A stretch of DNA of 64,000 bases, taken from NCBI RefSeq assembly GCF_000327385.1, contig NW_008708987.1, positions 562,129 to 626,128 of the forward strand. The letters run 5' to 3'. The notes below the pieces were generated by a model. That model searched no databases. It was not told the origin of the DNA and worked only from the letters and a program-made list of their open reading frames with translations. This DNA comes from Lottia gigantea. Taxonomy: Eukaryota > Mollusca > Gastropoda > Lottiidae. Position numbers and translations under genes: made by a program. Below, one piece after another: positions 1 to 12,900 of this stretch (positions are counted from its first letter, which is position 1; each line of letters begins with the position of its first letter).

Positions 1-146
1 TCTAAATATTCTTCAGTCAATTCAAACATCTGATGGTAATCTAGTTGTTTAAATATATTGGCATATTTATGTAATCTTAGCTCTTTTAACCAGGCTGGAA
101 CATCTAAAATACGTCATTAATAGATTAAATAGTTACATAGTTTAAA

Positions 147-460
147 TTTAACTTATTGTGACAAGGTTTTGTCAAATTTTTTATCTGTATCCTGATATCA
201 TCGATTTGCACCGTTCTAATTTGCAGTCAGACGTCAGTGGTTCTAACTACTTTATTAAAACTAAGCATTTTATGAAGTATCTATCGTAAAATCCTTTAGC
301 TAGTATGAGCATCCTTTGCTTGAGATATCATCTAGTATTACAGTGAAGCAATTCTATAATGATAGGAACCGCAGACATCTTACAGAAAATACCGGTGATG
401 CAAAAAGAAGCCATATATGGTCCTGATACACATGAATAAATCTCTTTACATCGCCTTTAA
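147..460. repeat. MITE family A copy (degraded, near full length)
   Basis: This is a degraded copy of the palindromic family whose best example is at 8186-8494. The left half reads 'atcgatttgcaccgttctaa' followed by the CAGACGTC region. The right half carries 'aggaaccgcagacatct' and ends with 'cctttaa'. It lies downstream of Smaug exon 3, probably in the next intron. Confidence 0.6.
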
Positions 461-978
461 TAACTTTGCTAAGCTCATATTTGATTTAATATGATTGAAG
501 TTGACATTTGACAGGCTGGGTTGATTGAAAATTTGGACAATTGGTCTGGGACTGGCAAATAAATAACTTCCCTGAAAACAAGCCAATCAATAATGTGATG
601 TCAAATCAGACATAAAACAAAATAACTTGATGAATAAAACATAAGATAGAAAGGGAAATAGAAAAGTCTCATAAACAATTTGATTTCTCTATTAGAGGAA
701 GTCTTTCACTATAAAATTCTCCTAAATATTCACTACTAAAAATAAGTCGTATGAACGTCATATTGGCAGTATCTTTATATTCAACAATTGAAATTAGTGG
801 GAAACAGAAATTTTGTGGCTTCCAAAAATTTCAGAAACATGACAAATGACATACTCTCTCGCAAAATATAGGTCTATAACAGCCAAATAGATAAAAATAA
901 TAGGCTATGATAGATTTGAAATTTAATTAGATTAAATGAGATCTGTCAATTACTTTAAATAAAATATAAAACACTTAC

Positions 979-3900
979 CTTGCATGCCGGAAGATTTCTC
1001 AGTAAAACTATTTTTAGATTGTGAGCCCTCCTCATCATTATGATCGCCTGCATTACCATCTGCATTATGGTCAGGGCCGTGATCACTTCCACTCCCTGAC
1101 GAGGACATACTGTTTTGGGGGGACAGGGGGGCATGCTCTGGTGCCAGGTGTGACTGTCGAGATGGTAAATGTCCATTATTGGTTTGGAGCCAATCTGAGA
1201 CATTTTTTTCTAAGTTTGGCGCCGAGTTTGGAAGTCCTGGAGGTGTGATGGAACAGGTACGACGTAAGGATGCATGTTGATTGATGCTGTTATTATTATT
1301 ATTCTTGTTGGTATTGGTAGTTGAGGTGTTCGCCCCTGGAAAATATAATTAATATTTCATTAAGCTGGTTTTGAAAATGAGAATAACCTGCCCTGAATTA
1401 GGTGTTGCACGAAGTTAGTTATTAAAACTTTTCTGAAGTTTTCTAAACTTTTATGTGCATTGAAGACATTGATAGCATCAATTTGCACCATTCAAATTTT
1501 CATTCAGATATCTGAGGGTTGTAGATTTTCACTATAACCTTTGCAAAGGCCTGCAGATATCATTAGAATTAGTGGCATCAAATATGTTAGGAGCATTTCA
1601 TAATTGCAGAATGACAGAAGGAAATTAGAATCATGCTAATAGAAGTCATAATGGCCTTGATACACATAAAAAGTATGTAAAAAAAATCCCTTGAACACAT
1701 TAATTAGATACACAAGAAAACTAAATCAGATTAAATTCATATTTCACTGAAAAAAGCAGCACAATTTCACAATTTTCACTGAAAAAAAAAAAATTCTGTT
1801 CTATGTCCTTTGAAATGTGAGATAAATGTGCAAAAAAATAGGTTTTTAGTAAAAAAAATGAAGATTGATTAATTTCATGTACGAGACACAGGTTTTCTTA
1901 CAAAAGTCATCTGATTTTTTTTATCAAATTAATGTGACATAAATGAATTATTCTCTCAATTGTAAAGATCATTTCAAATTTTATTATTTTTCTCCCACCA
2001 ACAGGGAACGTAAACATGTGCTAGTTTTATACCATATCAATATAAGCTGAAAGATTTTAAAAACTATATTCACCCTACAATGTAGTCTATCATAAAGTTT
2101 TTGGACAATTATAATTTAATTGCCAGGAAAAATGGAGAGAAAACCACAAAATAATTAGGAATTACAGGGGTAGGGGGGTAATAGTAATGATTTACTATAT
2201 TTACTATCAAGTTTCCTTAAAGTGGAACAGTCGGAATTTTTGGGGATTTATTTGGGTCTTTATTGTGCTTTAATAGTCTTAAGAAGTACTAAAACGCACG
2301 AAAATCGCATAATCCCTTCAAATATTCCTCAAACTAGAAATTTCAATGTCTATTTCTATATATGTGTTTTCTATATATGGCATAGTCTCACTATAATTCG
2401 AGTCGAATTTTTAATTTTCAAACGCGAAGTAATTATAGATACACATAGATTTGAAGGCTCAAATTTCGATGCTGAGCTTTGAACACTATTACTGATTATG
2501 TAAGCTAAAAAAATTCCTGTTTCTGAAACTAAGGTATGATTGGTCAAACAGATAGTGAAGGTGCTCCTTTAAAGGGGTAATAGAAAGAACAACTGAAAGG
2601 TTGAATATATATCACAACATGATGTGTTTCCTTATTTTTTAGTGTCAAATTAAGCAAACTATTTGATTAATTGATGTTTGTAATGAATTAGCATATACGA
2701 ATTCTTTATCATATCATTATAATATAATAATAGTTTTAACCAATCATAAATGTCCATGTATGTACAGCCTGGATAAATAAAATAAACTTTTTGACCTTTC
2801 TTGATCGGTCACTCATTGAAATTCTGCTGGTAATTCTCTTCTAATTTAGCTACTTATGGACATGTGAGACAAACTGGTATTTTTTCCAAGTCATTAGAAC
2901 ACCCCTACTTTCTATTTGAATATAAGTAGTAGCATTTTGATTTTCATAAATGAAAATGAGGGAACCCATCTTTAACCCTGAATAAATAAATGATCAATTA
3001 GATGACAAAAAATCTCTACAATGCATTAAAATATAAATTTACAGCACAGATATAGATGTTTAAAAAACTGTAGAATACCTTTCATAGTGCAAAAAAAGCA
3101 TCATTTAATTCTGAATGATCAAATAGATCACAATCTTTAAAACAATCTTCCAACATCTACATTGCATTACAAATTTACAGGTGCAAATGACCCAAAACCA
3201 AAAATCCTCGCCAAGATTATCACTTAAAGATGTAGATATTAAAAAGAACACTATATAAATTCTTTTTAAAGTACAATAGAGCATCGTTTATGAACAAATG
3301 AATAATGAGATAAGTCACAATATTCATTTATACCTGTTTCTAAAAATGCATTATAATTTCACAAGACTCAAACAAAGTGTCAAATACATAAACCAAAAAA
3401 CCTTGTCAAGATTATCATTTGAAGATGTAGATATAAGAATAAACTGTAAGAATACCTTTATTGGTACAAAATAGCATCCTTAAGGCTTAAACTATGAATG
3501 ATGAATGATGAAAGAGGCCACAAACTACAAACTATCTAATACAATCTATTCGAATTTCACACGACTACAACAAGATTATCAGAGAACAACTTACTTCACA
3601 GTTTAACTAATTATTACCTATCCTGAGATCAACATTACAAGTAACAAGTCATGATTTCATGACAATAATGACCTTGACCTTTGATTAATCTGTACCAGTC
3701 TGACTAACAGTGTCATCATTTTGTAACACATTATGTCAATTTGCCATAACACAGGATTTACATTTTACAGCTGTTAATTTACAGCATTGCTGATAAACAA
3801 ATCAAAACAAAATAAATCACATTTAAATTTTTATGACTGGCTTTTATGTACTTTAATGTGCAATGAAGATAACAATGCTATGCAGTATGCATTGAAGATA

Positions 3901-6900
3901 ACAATGTTATGCAGTGTGCAATGAAGATAACAATGCTATGCAGTGTGCAATGAAGATAACAATGCCATGCAGTATGCAATGAAGATAACAATGCCATGCA
4001 GTGTGCAATGAAGAGAACTTTGCCAGAAAACAATCATTAACTATTTTGATTACTTCTTGAGGATCAATTTGAGAATAAGTATGCATACATTAACATATAA
4101 GCCACAATTAAATGGGCCAAGTCCAGACAGAGTACAGTTCGGCAGAAAAGGTGGCTGTCTAAATAGGTCGAGAGGGCTTACTTACTTGTGCATGTACAAT
4201 AATGACCCTATGACATGTAATACATTGTGTTTGCAAAAACAAATCAAAAACTTTTGTAGGATCATTTTGACAGGATACTGGCTCAACATCATTTAGCAAA
4301 CATCTAGAAATTGTGAAAAATGGTCATAAAATCATAAGGAAATGAAATGAATTGATCCACCAAAAACATTTAATTTATAGTTTAAGAGGAACAAAACATT
4401 CTTCATTAAAATGAACTCTGTACCTGAGGCAATAACAGTTTGATATGGTCAGGAAATTTCAAGAGATGAGTTTCTAATTTTCTGGTGAGTACCGTGCAAG
4501 CCACAATGAAACAACCTCGTTGAACGGAAAACAGAATATTACAAAAATCGAAATGGACACTAAATTTTAAAATAAATAAGGTGAAGTTTCCAAGGAGATG
4601 CTCGGAGTGGGGTTGTCACTATGTAGTTCAGTACAAATATAAAAAGTCAATCGTGTTTGCGTCATGTCTGAATCGCGAACTTTGTGTTTTCGCTTCTTCA
4701 GTTTTATATTATGTTGAAATCCCTGTACCGTGCAACTCACTGAACATGTCTAACTGTAACTTAATACTTACGATTTTTGAAAAAAGTTTCAATTTTCATG
4801 TTGACTGGAGTTTCTGTTAAAGTATCCAGGATTTATAATATGTATAGACACACTGTGTTCAGTTAAGCATGCAGTAAAGAGAGGTAAATGAAGGAAGGGT
4901 CTGTTATCACTGTTAATAAAGTTATTATCACTGTACAGTTATCACCTTATGTTGTCAATATCACTCCTGTCACTATAAATAGATAACTCTGTAATTGTTG
5001 GACATGCACAGGTCTTCAAACACCTGACTAAGGGTTGTCCAATTATCACCCTTGTTATTCTGCGTATTTGTTGAACATGCACTAGTCTTCAAGCACCTGA
5101 CTCTATTATTATCACTTCTGTTACCACCGTAAAAATGACTGAAAATGTTGTTATACAGTTAAATAAGAATTAAGTCACCAGTTGAATGGAATCAAAGACT
5201 GCTAATGCAGTATCAGATTTGATATTCCAACAAAATATCACAATATTCGGAATAAAAATTAGAATATAACAAGCTTTCACTTCAAATCAAAATGAAAACT
5301 TTTAGAGATCTGCACTAAAAATATAGAATTAGATTCAGTATTATCTTTAACTTTTAAAGCCTAAAATATCTTTAGCTCACTATTCACAACACTAATCTGT
5401 TTTTTTTCTATCTCCACCATAAAATTTGAATTAATGATTAATAAAGTTGATTTGATATTTCACTCCAGCTAGTGTACAAATCCAAGCAAAAGAATCAAAA
5501 ATCCTAAAAGATCTGTTTACACGTATCAAAGAAATTTCACACTAAATAAACCTTGTATTGAAACTATTGAACAACACTATTAACTGAAGCCTAAAGTTAG
5601 TAAACATTAAAACATCTCTCCCCTTCAATGGTGAACCGAATTAAATCTTAACCAGATTCTAGCAAGGAAAAAAACAAGTCATACTCCACCCAAAATCAAG
5701 TTTAAAGGCCCTACTTGTCATTCTAGTTGACAGTTGATATTGAAGAGAAGACCATGTGTAAGACAGCTCAAAATAGCCTCCAGCTAACAGATTAAAGGTC
5801 AAATTTCATTTGACCTTAAAGGGATTGTAAAGAGGTTTTTTTTTCACCCAATTTTAATACAAGTTTTATTAATGGCTTCTATTTGCACTAATCCAGTTTC
5901 TTTTCTTTATGTCAGATGTCTGTGGTTTTTGTAATTATAGAAATGGCAATAAATTATTAGCAACTTTGCAGTTAAGAGAAACACTTAAAATTTCAAGAAA
6001 CACTAACTGAAAATCAGAATGGTGCAAATCGATGCTTACAGTGTCCACATACATGAACAAATTAAGAAAACCTCTTTACAATCCCTTTAAAGATACTGGT
6101 ACATATCCACTGAAAGGGATTCAAGCAAGAAAATTCTATTAAATTTTAGTATCTTTGTGATATTGACTTCATAAGCTTCCTTTAAATGCAATTGCAATAA
6201 CCACAATCAGAATGGTTTGTTAACCTTAACGGTAAGTATCTGTATTTGTAAAGCGCTGTTGAATGCTCACGTTAGAGCAGAAATGAGCGCTGTACCAAGT
6301 TCAATGATATTAATCTGATATAATCCTTGAGTAACATTTAGAAGTAGATAGAACAATATATAAATAAAACACATTATGGATATACTACTCCTTTTTAATT
6401 TAAGCAACGTTTCAATGCGCATACAGGAATCTTTATCATGCATTTAATTAAATCAAAGAGGAGTAGTATATCTATAATAGTAGTTTATTTATATAATATT
6501 AATCTGATCTGTAACACTTTCTGAACTATAAGGACAATGTCCGTATAATCTCTTTAGATAGGGTCATGATTATGATATAAGCCTAAGAAAAGAATGTTTT
6601 ATAATAATAATATAATATTTGAAGATTATGGTTATTACAAGAATCTAATCCTCAGATATAAAAACTTCTAACCAACCAAACTCTTCTCTGATTAACATAC
6701 AGTGAAATTTACCCAAACACAACACTTGAATTTCGGACAGTAGGAACGTCAAGTTGACAAACCCAGATGCACAGTGATATCGGGAGTGAGCAACAACACT
6801 TGAAATCTATATCTTCCTCGAGGGAAACCAGACTGACAAACCCAGTGGCATCAAGAGTAGGCACCATAAATCTAGGTTTTCTGACTCTCAGTAGGGGACA

Positions 6901-9900
6901 CTTGCTCGCTAACCTGAAGGTCCAGGGTTCAATCCCAGCATAGGTTGAGATAATACCTTCGGATTTTTCAACCCGGTTTCTCCCTGTCAGTGATGAAGGT
7001 AAGAGGGGCTCACATGTAACAAGCGTCTAGTCATTCGGTTGGGACAATAAACCGAGGCCCATTAAAGATCCCTTGACAGTTGGAAATCCAAAAAGAGCAG
7101 GCTAATGCTGCAACCTGCATGGCGTTGCCCGTCTTCATTAGCACACATGGTGCAGAAAAGTAGGACATAAAACTCAATTCATTTCATTTCATTCCCTTGT
7201 TTAGTAGTTCTGCAACAATATTTCATGACAAGAGTAAACCCCCCAAACAGTTAAAAATTTCTCCTCCCATTTTTACGACAAATTAATCCCCCATCAACTC
7301 TCTCTGACATGATATAAATCTTTTCTTTTAGTGGCTGAATATCAAATAATTACTTTTTTGACAAAAATTGTGACTTGTTTTAAACTGGAACAAGTATATT
7401 AAATCTGTTGTTGTAAATTAACTCAAAGATAAATTGGAGTTAAATATGGTCCAATATACAAATAGAAATCCCCTGAATCAAAACCACATTCAATAAACAC
7501 ATAAATTTTGAGATTATTGTTTCAAAATAATGAATTTCAATCATTAAAAAAAAAAAAATTCNNNNNNNNNNNNNNNNNNNNNNNNNNNNNNNNNNNNNNN
7601 NNNNNNNNNNNNNNNNNNNNNNNNNNNNNNNNNNNNNNNNNNNNNNNNNNNNNNNNNNNNNNNNNNNNNNNNNNNNNNNNNNNNNNNNNNNNNNNNNNNT
7701 TCTTACTGGTCTAAATGGTAGTCTTGTACATCAGAAGTTGTCAATATGTGTGACTTTGTGATCGAAGCTAAAGTCGTTCGGGAACCAGTTAGACTCAACG
7801 CCTTCAGCAATAAAGCTGGCTCTAAGCTAGGGAGCTAGTTTTACTTTACAATTCTCAGTTGAATTGCGGTTTATGTCCAACAGTCCAAAAATTTTCAAAT
7901 TGGTCTGGTATTAAGGTGTATTGAGATGAGCCCAATGTAAGCATCCGTAAAGGTCTCAATGCAAAATATTTGTAAACATTTACTGTTACAAAGTTTGCTC
8001 AATGTTCAATTTATGAGCTGGGTGTGGTGTTTAAAAACAGTTCAATGGGAAAATGATGAGCGTCAAACAACCGTTGTTGACAACACATACAAAATATTAA
8101 AACTAATTGAAAGAAATTGAAAGAAATTGAATTGACTCCACCCTAATATCTCATCTTCTATACAAAATAATATACTTCTATCAAATTAAAGGGATTGTAA
8201 AAAGGTTTTCGAAATTTTTTATGTGTATACTAGAAACTGATAGCATCAATTTGCACTATTGAAATTTTCAATCGGACATCTGTGGTCCATGCAATTCTGC
8301 TAAAACTAAGTGTTTTATGACATCACCAATTGCAAAATATGCTTGTATCATAAGGCCCTTTGTAATTATGATGTCATCAAACACATAGTTTTAGTGGAAT
8401 TGCAGGAACCACAGACATGTGATTGTGCAAAAGGATGCTATCAGTGTCCCAGATAAACATAAAAATTTAGAAAACCTCTTTACAATCCCTTTAAATGTGG
8501 GGTTGGGTGTAAAATGTCTTGGACAAAGGATTCATATCAACTAATTAGGCCTGCGTCATAACTGAAAACTGACATAGACAAGTACTTTATTAGTCTATTT
8601 ACCCATTAACAAACTTTTTCTTTGCGCTCCACTTACACCATTTACCCTTTTAAACAGAGGAAATAATTTTACCTGATTGGCCAGTGAATCAGTGCATACT
8701 AACTAATTAGACCTGCCTTATCAAGAGAAAACTGACATGGACATGTACACTGGTTAAAAAAAACACCTTTTCTTTGTGCTCCATTACTAGGTCCATAGGT
8801 TGTCAATAGTAACAACAGTTAAAGTTGCAAGTCTACCATCATTTTGATCCTCATCTTGGTCGACAGGATAGGCATCAATGCCGATTGTGCAACTTTTAAT
8901 ACCGGTACCCTACCCTATGTCAACAAAAGTATATCAGGGGAGTAGGGACCAAAATAATACAGACTTAGATGATGTCCGGTATTTTGTAGTTAAAGGGACA
9001 GCTGCGCCACTTTCTTTTGACCAATTGTATCTTAGTCACAGAATTTTTAGCTAAGCTTATCAGTAATAGTGTTCACAGCTTACCATCAACATTTGAGTCT
9101 TCAAATCCATGTGTGTCCAGAATTATCCGTGTAAAGTTAAAGCTAGACTTAGTCATATAAATAGAAAAGAAATATATTGAAATAGTAAGTGAAACTCCTG
9201 TTTCAGATATTTTAGAAGGAATTATGCAATTTTCATGCATTTGTAGTATATCTTAAGGATATTTACATATATTCAAGACTCAAATCAACCCCTTAAAACG
9301 GCGAATCTGTTCCCTTAAATCATGCAAGGTGTTTCGATTCAAAGCTTAACACCCAAGGTTAGGTCATAAAGTATTTCTATAATGCCTGAAGATATGCAAA
9401 TTATAACATATCTTTCATTTCAGTTGCAAACAATATAACATTTATGTGTATAAGTGGAAGTCATAGATCACTGGGTAATCAATCTAAAAATAGTCTCTTT
9501 TATACCAGTGACACATAATACTAACTTGTTTATCAAGGTAAAGAATGAATTGAAACTGGGTTACTGAAACATGAAATGAATGGAGTTTTGCCTCCATCTC
9601 TTCTGCACCTTATTGGGCTAATGAAGACAATGCACTGCAGTGGCAAATGAGGGAAATAAGGATTGGACAGTGCTCAGTATTTGCCTTATAAATCCTTTTC
9701 AATTTCCAACCGGCTAAGGATCCCGAAGTCTACAGGCTATATCACACAGGACCTCGGGTTATTGTTTCGTTGAATGAACTTCAAACTTTCTATATGTTAG
9801 ACCCTTCAACCTGTATCACTGACAAGGGGGAAACTGGGTTAAAAAAAACTGAAGTTATTAACTCCACCTATGCCAAGATTGGACCTTGAACCCTTACTAA

Positions 9901-12900
9901 GTCACTGTGTCTCCGTTCGTTCGTTACTGAAACAGTCTATTGACTACTGATAGGATGATATGATGATGCATATCAACTCATCCGTGTTACTATCAAAATA
10001 AGCATGACTCACAAAACTGAAAAGAATCTTTCAGTGATTTTGCTGTGTCATCTAAAGATAGATATTAATCTTACTAGATGACTGTGTTTAAAAATCAGAT
10101 GATGGGATATACCTGACTAACTGGTGTCAATACATTGTCTTCTGTACCCTTAAAGGGAAAGTCTTTGCAAACTTAGGTTTTGATAGTATACCAAACTAAG
10201 TGGGATATTAATCCATCCCATGGACCTTTCTATATTTATTGATAATTGATAACATAAATTTACAACATTCCAATTTTCAATCAGAAGTCTGTGGTTCTTG
10301 TAATTCTACTAAAACTAAGTGTTTGATGACATTACTAATCGGGAAGGCCTTTTATGATATAACATTATTACAAACACTTAGTTATAGTAGAATTGTAAGA
10401 ACTTAAGACATCAGATTGAAAATTGGAATGTTGCAAATTGATGCTATCAGTAATAATTTAGAAAACCTCTATACAATCTCTTTAAACTTTTAAAATTGTT
10501 ATTTATTTGTCAAGTCCATCATCTGGTTAATCAGATATTTTGATGGAAAGTTTCCAGGATAGTCTGATCTTCAAATTTTTTTATCTTCACTCTTAGACTA
10601 TGATATATATTTATATGTCAAACTCCACAATGTATAAACATATAAAAACTTCTCAAACAACAGTATGATTCAACAAAGAGTGAGAAGAAAATAAAGAGAT
10701 GTTTTTTAGGGCGTGGTTATATATTACGGACCAGGGCCTAATTCTCCAAAACTTAAATAAGATAAAATCCAGATTATAAGAAATACAGTAAAACTCAACT
10801 TAAAATTGTACAAATGAATGCAACACTAAAATCATCTTTAAAGTTAAAGTAGAGCTGCTTGGTTGAAACATGAAAGCATTAGGTCTAGCCTGACAAATAA
10901 AACCAGGCACAAAATCAAATAGAAATAGACTTACCTCTAGAGGCTGGGCAGGTGAAGTTTGGGGGTGCAGAAAGTGTGGCATGTAGTGGCAAATGACCAC
11001 CCCCACTGCTGCCACTTTTACCACTACCACTGTGAGCACTATGAGGTTGTAACTGTCCAAATCCGCTATTCAAAAACAACGAATTGGCATCACTACTGGC
11101 TGAGGTTTGATCTAAATGTATCATACTGCGGTTCCATCTTCCGTCGTGCACAGAGGTTTGGTTGGCAGGACTATTCCATTGGTTAGCGGCACTAGGGAGA
11201 GAATTGGTTCTACTGTTCCAGGCTTTTAGCGAAGTCTGTGTTGAGTTGGACCAACCACTAGCTATCTGTCCTGTATTTGATGAAGATCGACTAGTCCATT
11301 GCTGTACTTCACCGTAAGTTTGCACAGTTGGAATTTGAGATGTATTTCCGTCCCGTAATGGCGTGGAATTGTCCAACACGAAGTTTTTGTCACTGGTTAG
11401 TTGGGAGACAGACGGGTCCTGATAAAAAGTTGTTTTGGGGCTGGGGTGTTGGGAGGTGTTACAATTGGGTAGTATTTGACTGTTATCAGATGGTGAAGCT
11501 TGCTGTAATGTAATATCATGGACATGCCCGTTACTCGCAGGGGACAGGGAGTCTGAGGTCTGAGCACCGGTAGGGAGCCCAGCACTAGCTTCTTGAGAGT
11601 AAGCATTACCCAACTCTTGTAACTGGTTTTGACGTGTATTGTTAATGCTATAGGTATAACGCTCTTCCAAATATCCTAACCACATTCTGAACTTTGACCT
11701 TTCCTCGGCGGTAAAGGCAGGGTGTATGAGAGAGTATGATAGCAACTGCCTACTCTCTTCAATTTCAACTCCTTTCTCAATACAATGAGATAAAGCACTA
11801 TGTATGATAGTAAGGTATTCCTGTTTAGCGGCCATATTACCACACTGTAATAACGGTAAATACTGGACTAATTTCGATATCACTTTATCTTTAGATTCAT
11901 TGCTCAACTGGCTCACCATAACTGAAATAAATCATAATACACATAATTAATCCTGTCAACACTAGCAACTACTCACATAAATTACATGATTTATACCAGA
12001 GCAGCCGGTGAAGCAGACACATATTTACATCTTACTTTTTAAGTTATCTTACTAGGGGTTTACAGGGTATAGGACTTTTTATATTTGACTTACACCCAAG
12101 CGTTCGAACCTTCATATCAGCCTCTGATAGATATTTTTGAAAATTATAAGCTAGTACTATCCCAGACTGAAGCCTCTGATAGCTATTTGGACTGATGTAG
12201 AGACAGAATTAACAACCCTGTTAAATGGGGACATTCTGCATCTCTGCAGATGCGGGGGTTTCAAACCTATTTAGATACCCAGGTATATTATGAAAGTGAG
12301 TATTTTTATAGTAGAGTCATACCATCATTTTCTCCCTGCACCATTTATGTTTTGGCCAAACTAATCTAGCATCGGTCATTTAAAACTATGCGCGCAGCCA
12401 AAAGTTCAATAGTCACAGAGTCAAGTGATACTAACAAAACGAAAGTTATGGTGATGCCCAACACTAATTAACAATCATCTTAAAAGTAATTCAATATTAA
12501 GTTAGAGTAAACACAACTTTGGAGGTGTTGAAAATCCCCATACAGAAGAGTCTTTTTCTACTGACTCTACTCCAGCTGACAACTGAAGCCTGAATAGAGG
12601 TAGATGCTTCGGACTAGAACTATCCAAGATTGTCAATATCCAGCTTAGATCCAGGCCGTGTTTCTCAAAAGATTTAACCTTCAGAATGTGTCATAAGTCT
12701 GGAATTTTACATTGAAATTACAACCAAATTGATCTTATGCTTTTTTGATTGGGAAAGGAGCCCAGACTAAGAAGATCAAGACAAATATTTTGTCAAGCTG
12801 ATAGACAAAATAACAAAACAGCATAGCTATAATAAATTTTAGACATTTTTATTTAAGAAAAACATCCCCGCCTTCAATTAGAGTCAAATTCTAACGAAAT

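Larger units (their letters stand above)
1336..10934 (-). other. Smaug intron 2 (9.6 kb), repeat-filled
   Basis: This is the intron between the Smaug exons at 10935-11921 and 979-1335. I see no coding exon in it. It holds several TTAA-flanked MITEs, two or three tRNA-headed SINEs, a 29-bp minisatellite and the 138-base N gap at 7562-7699. The 2222-2482 open frame lies inside a MITE and is not a gene. Stretches 3.0-3.8, 4.2-5.8, 6.1-6.8, 7.2-8.1 and 9.3-9.5 kb show only AT-rich DNA with no recognisable structure. Confidence 0.85.

Noticed and set aside
7508-7714. Open frame across the 138-base gap
   Set aside because: Almost all residues come from N.
11328-11513. Plus-strand open frames across Smaug exon 2
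   Set aside because: Shadow of the long minus-strand coding exon.
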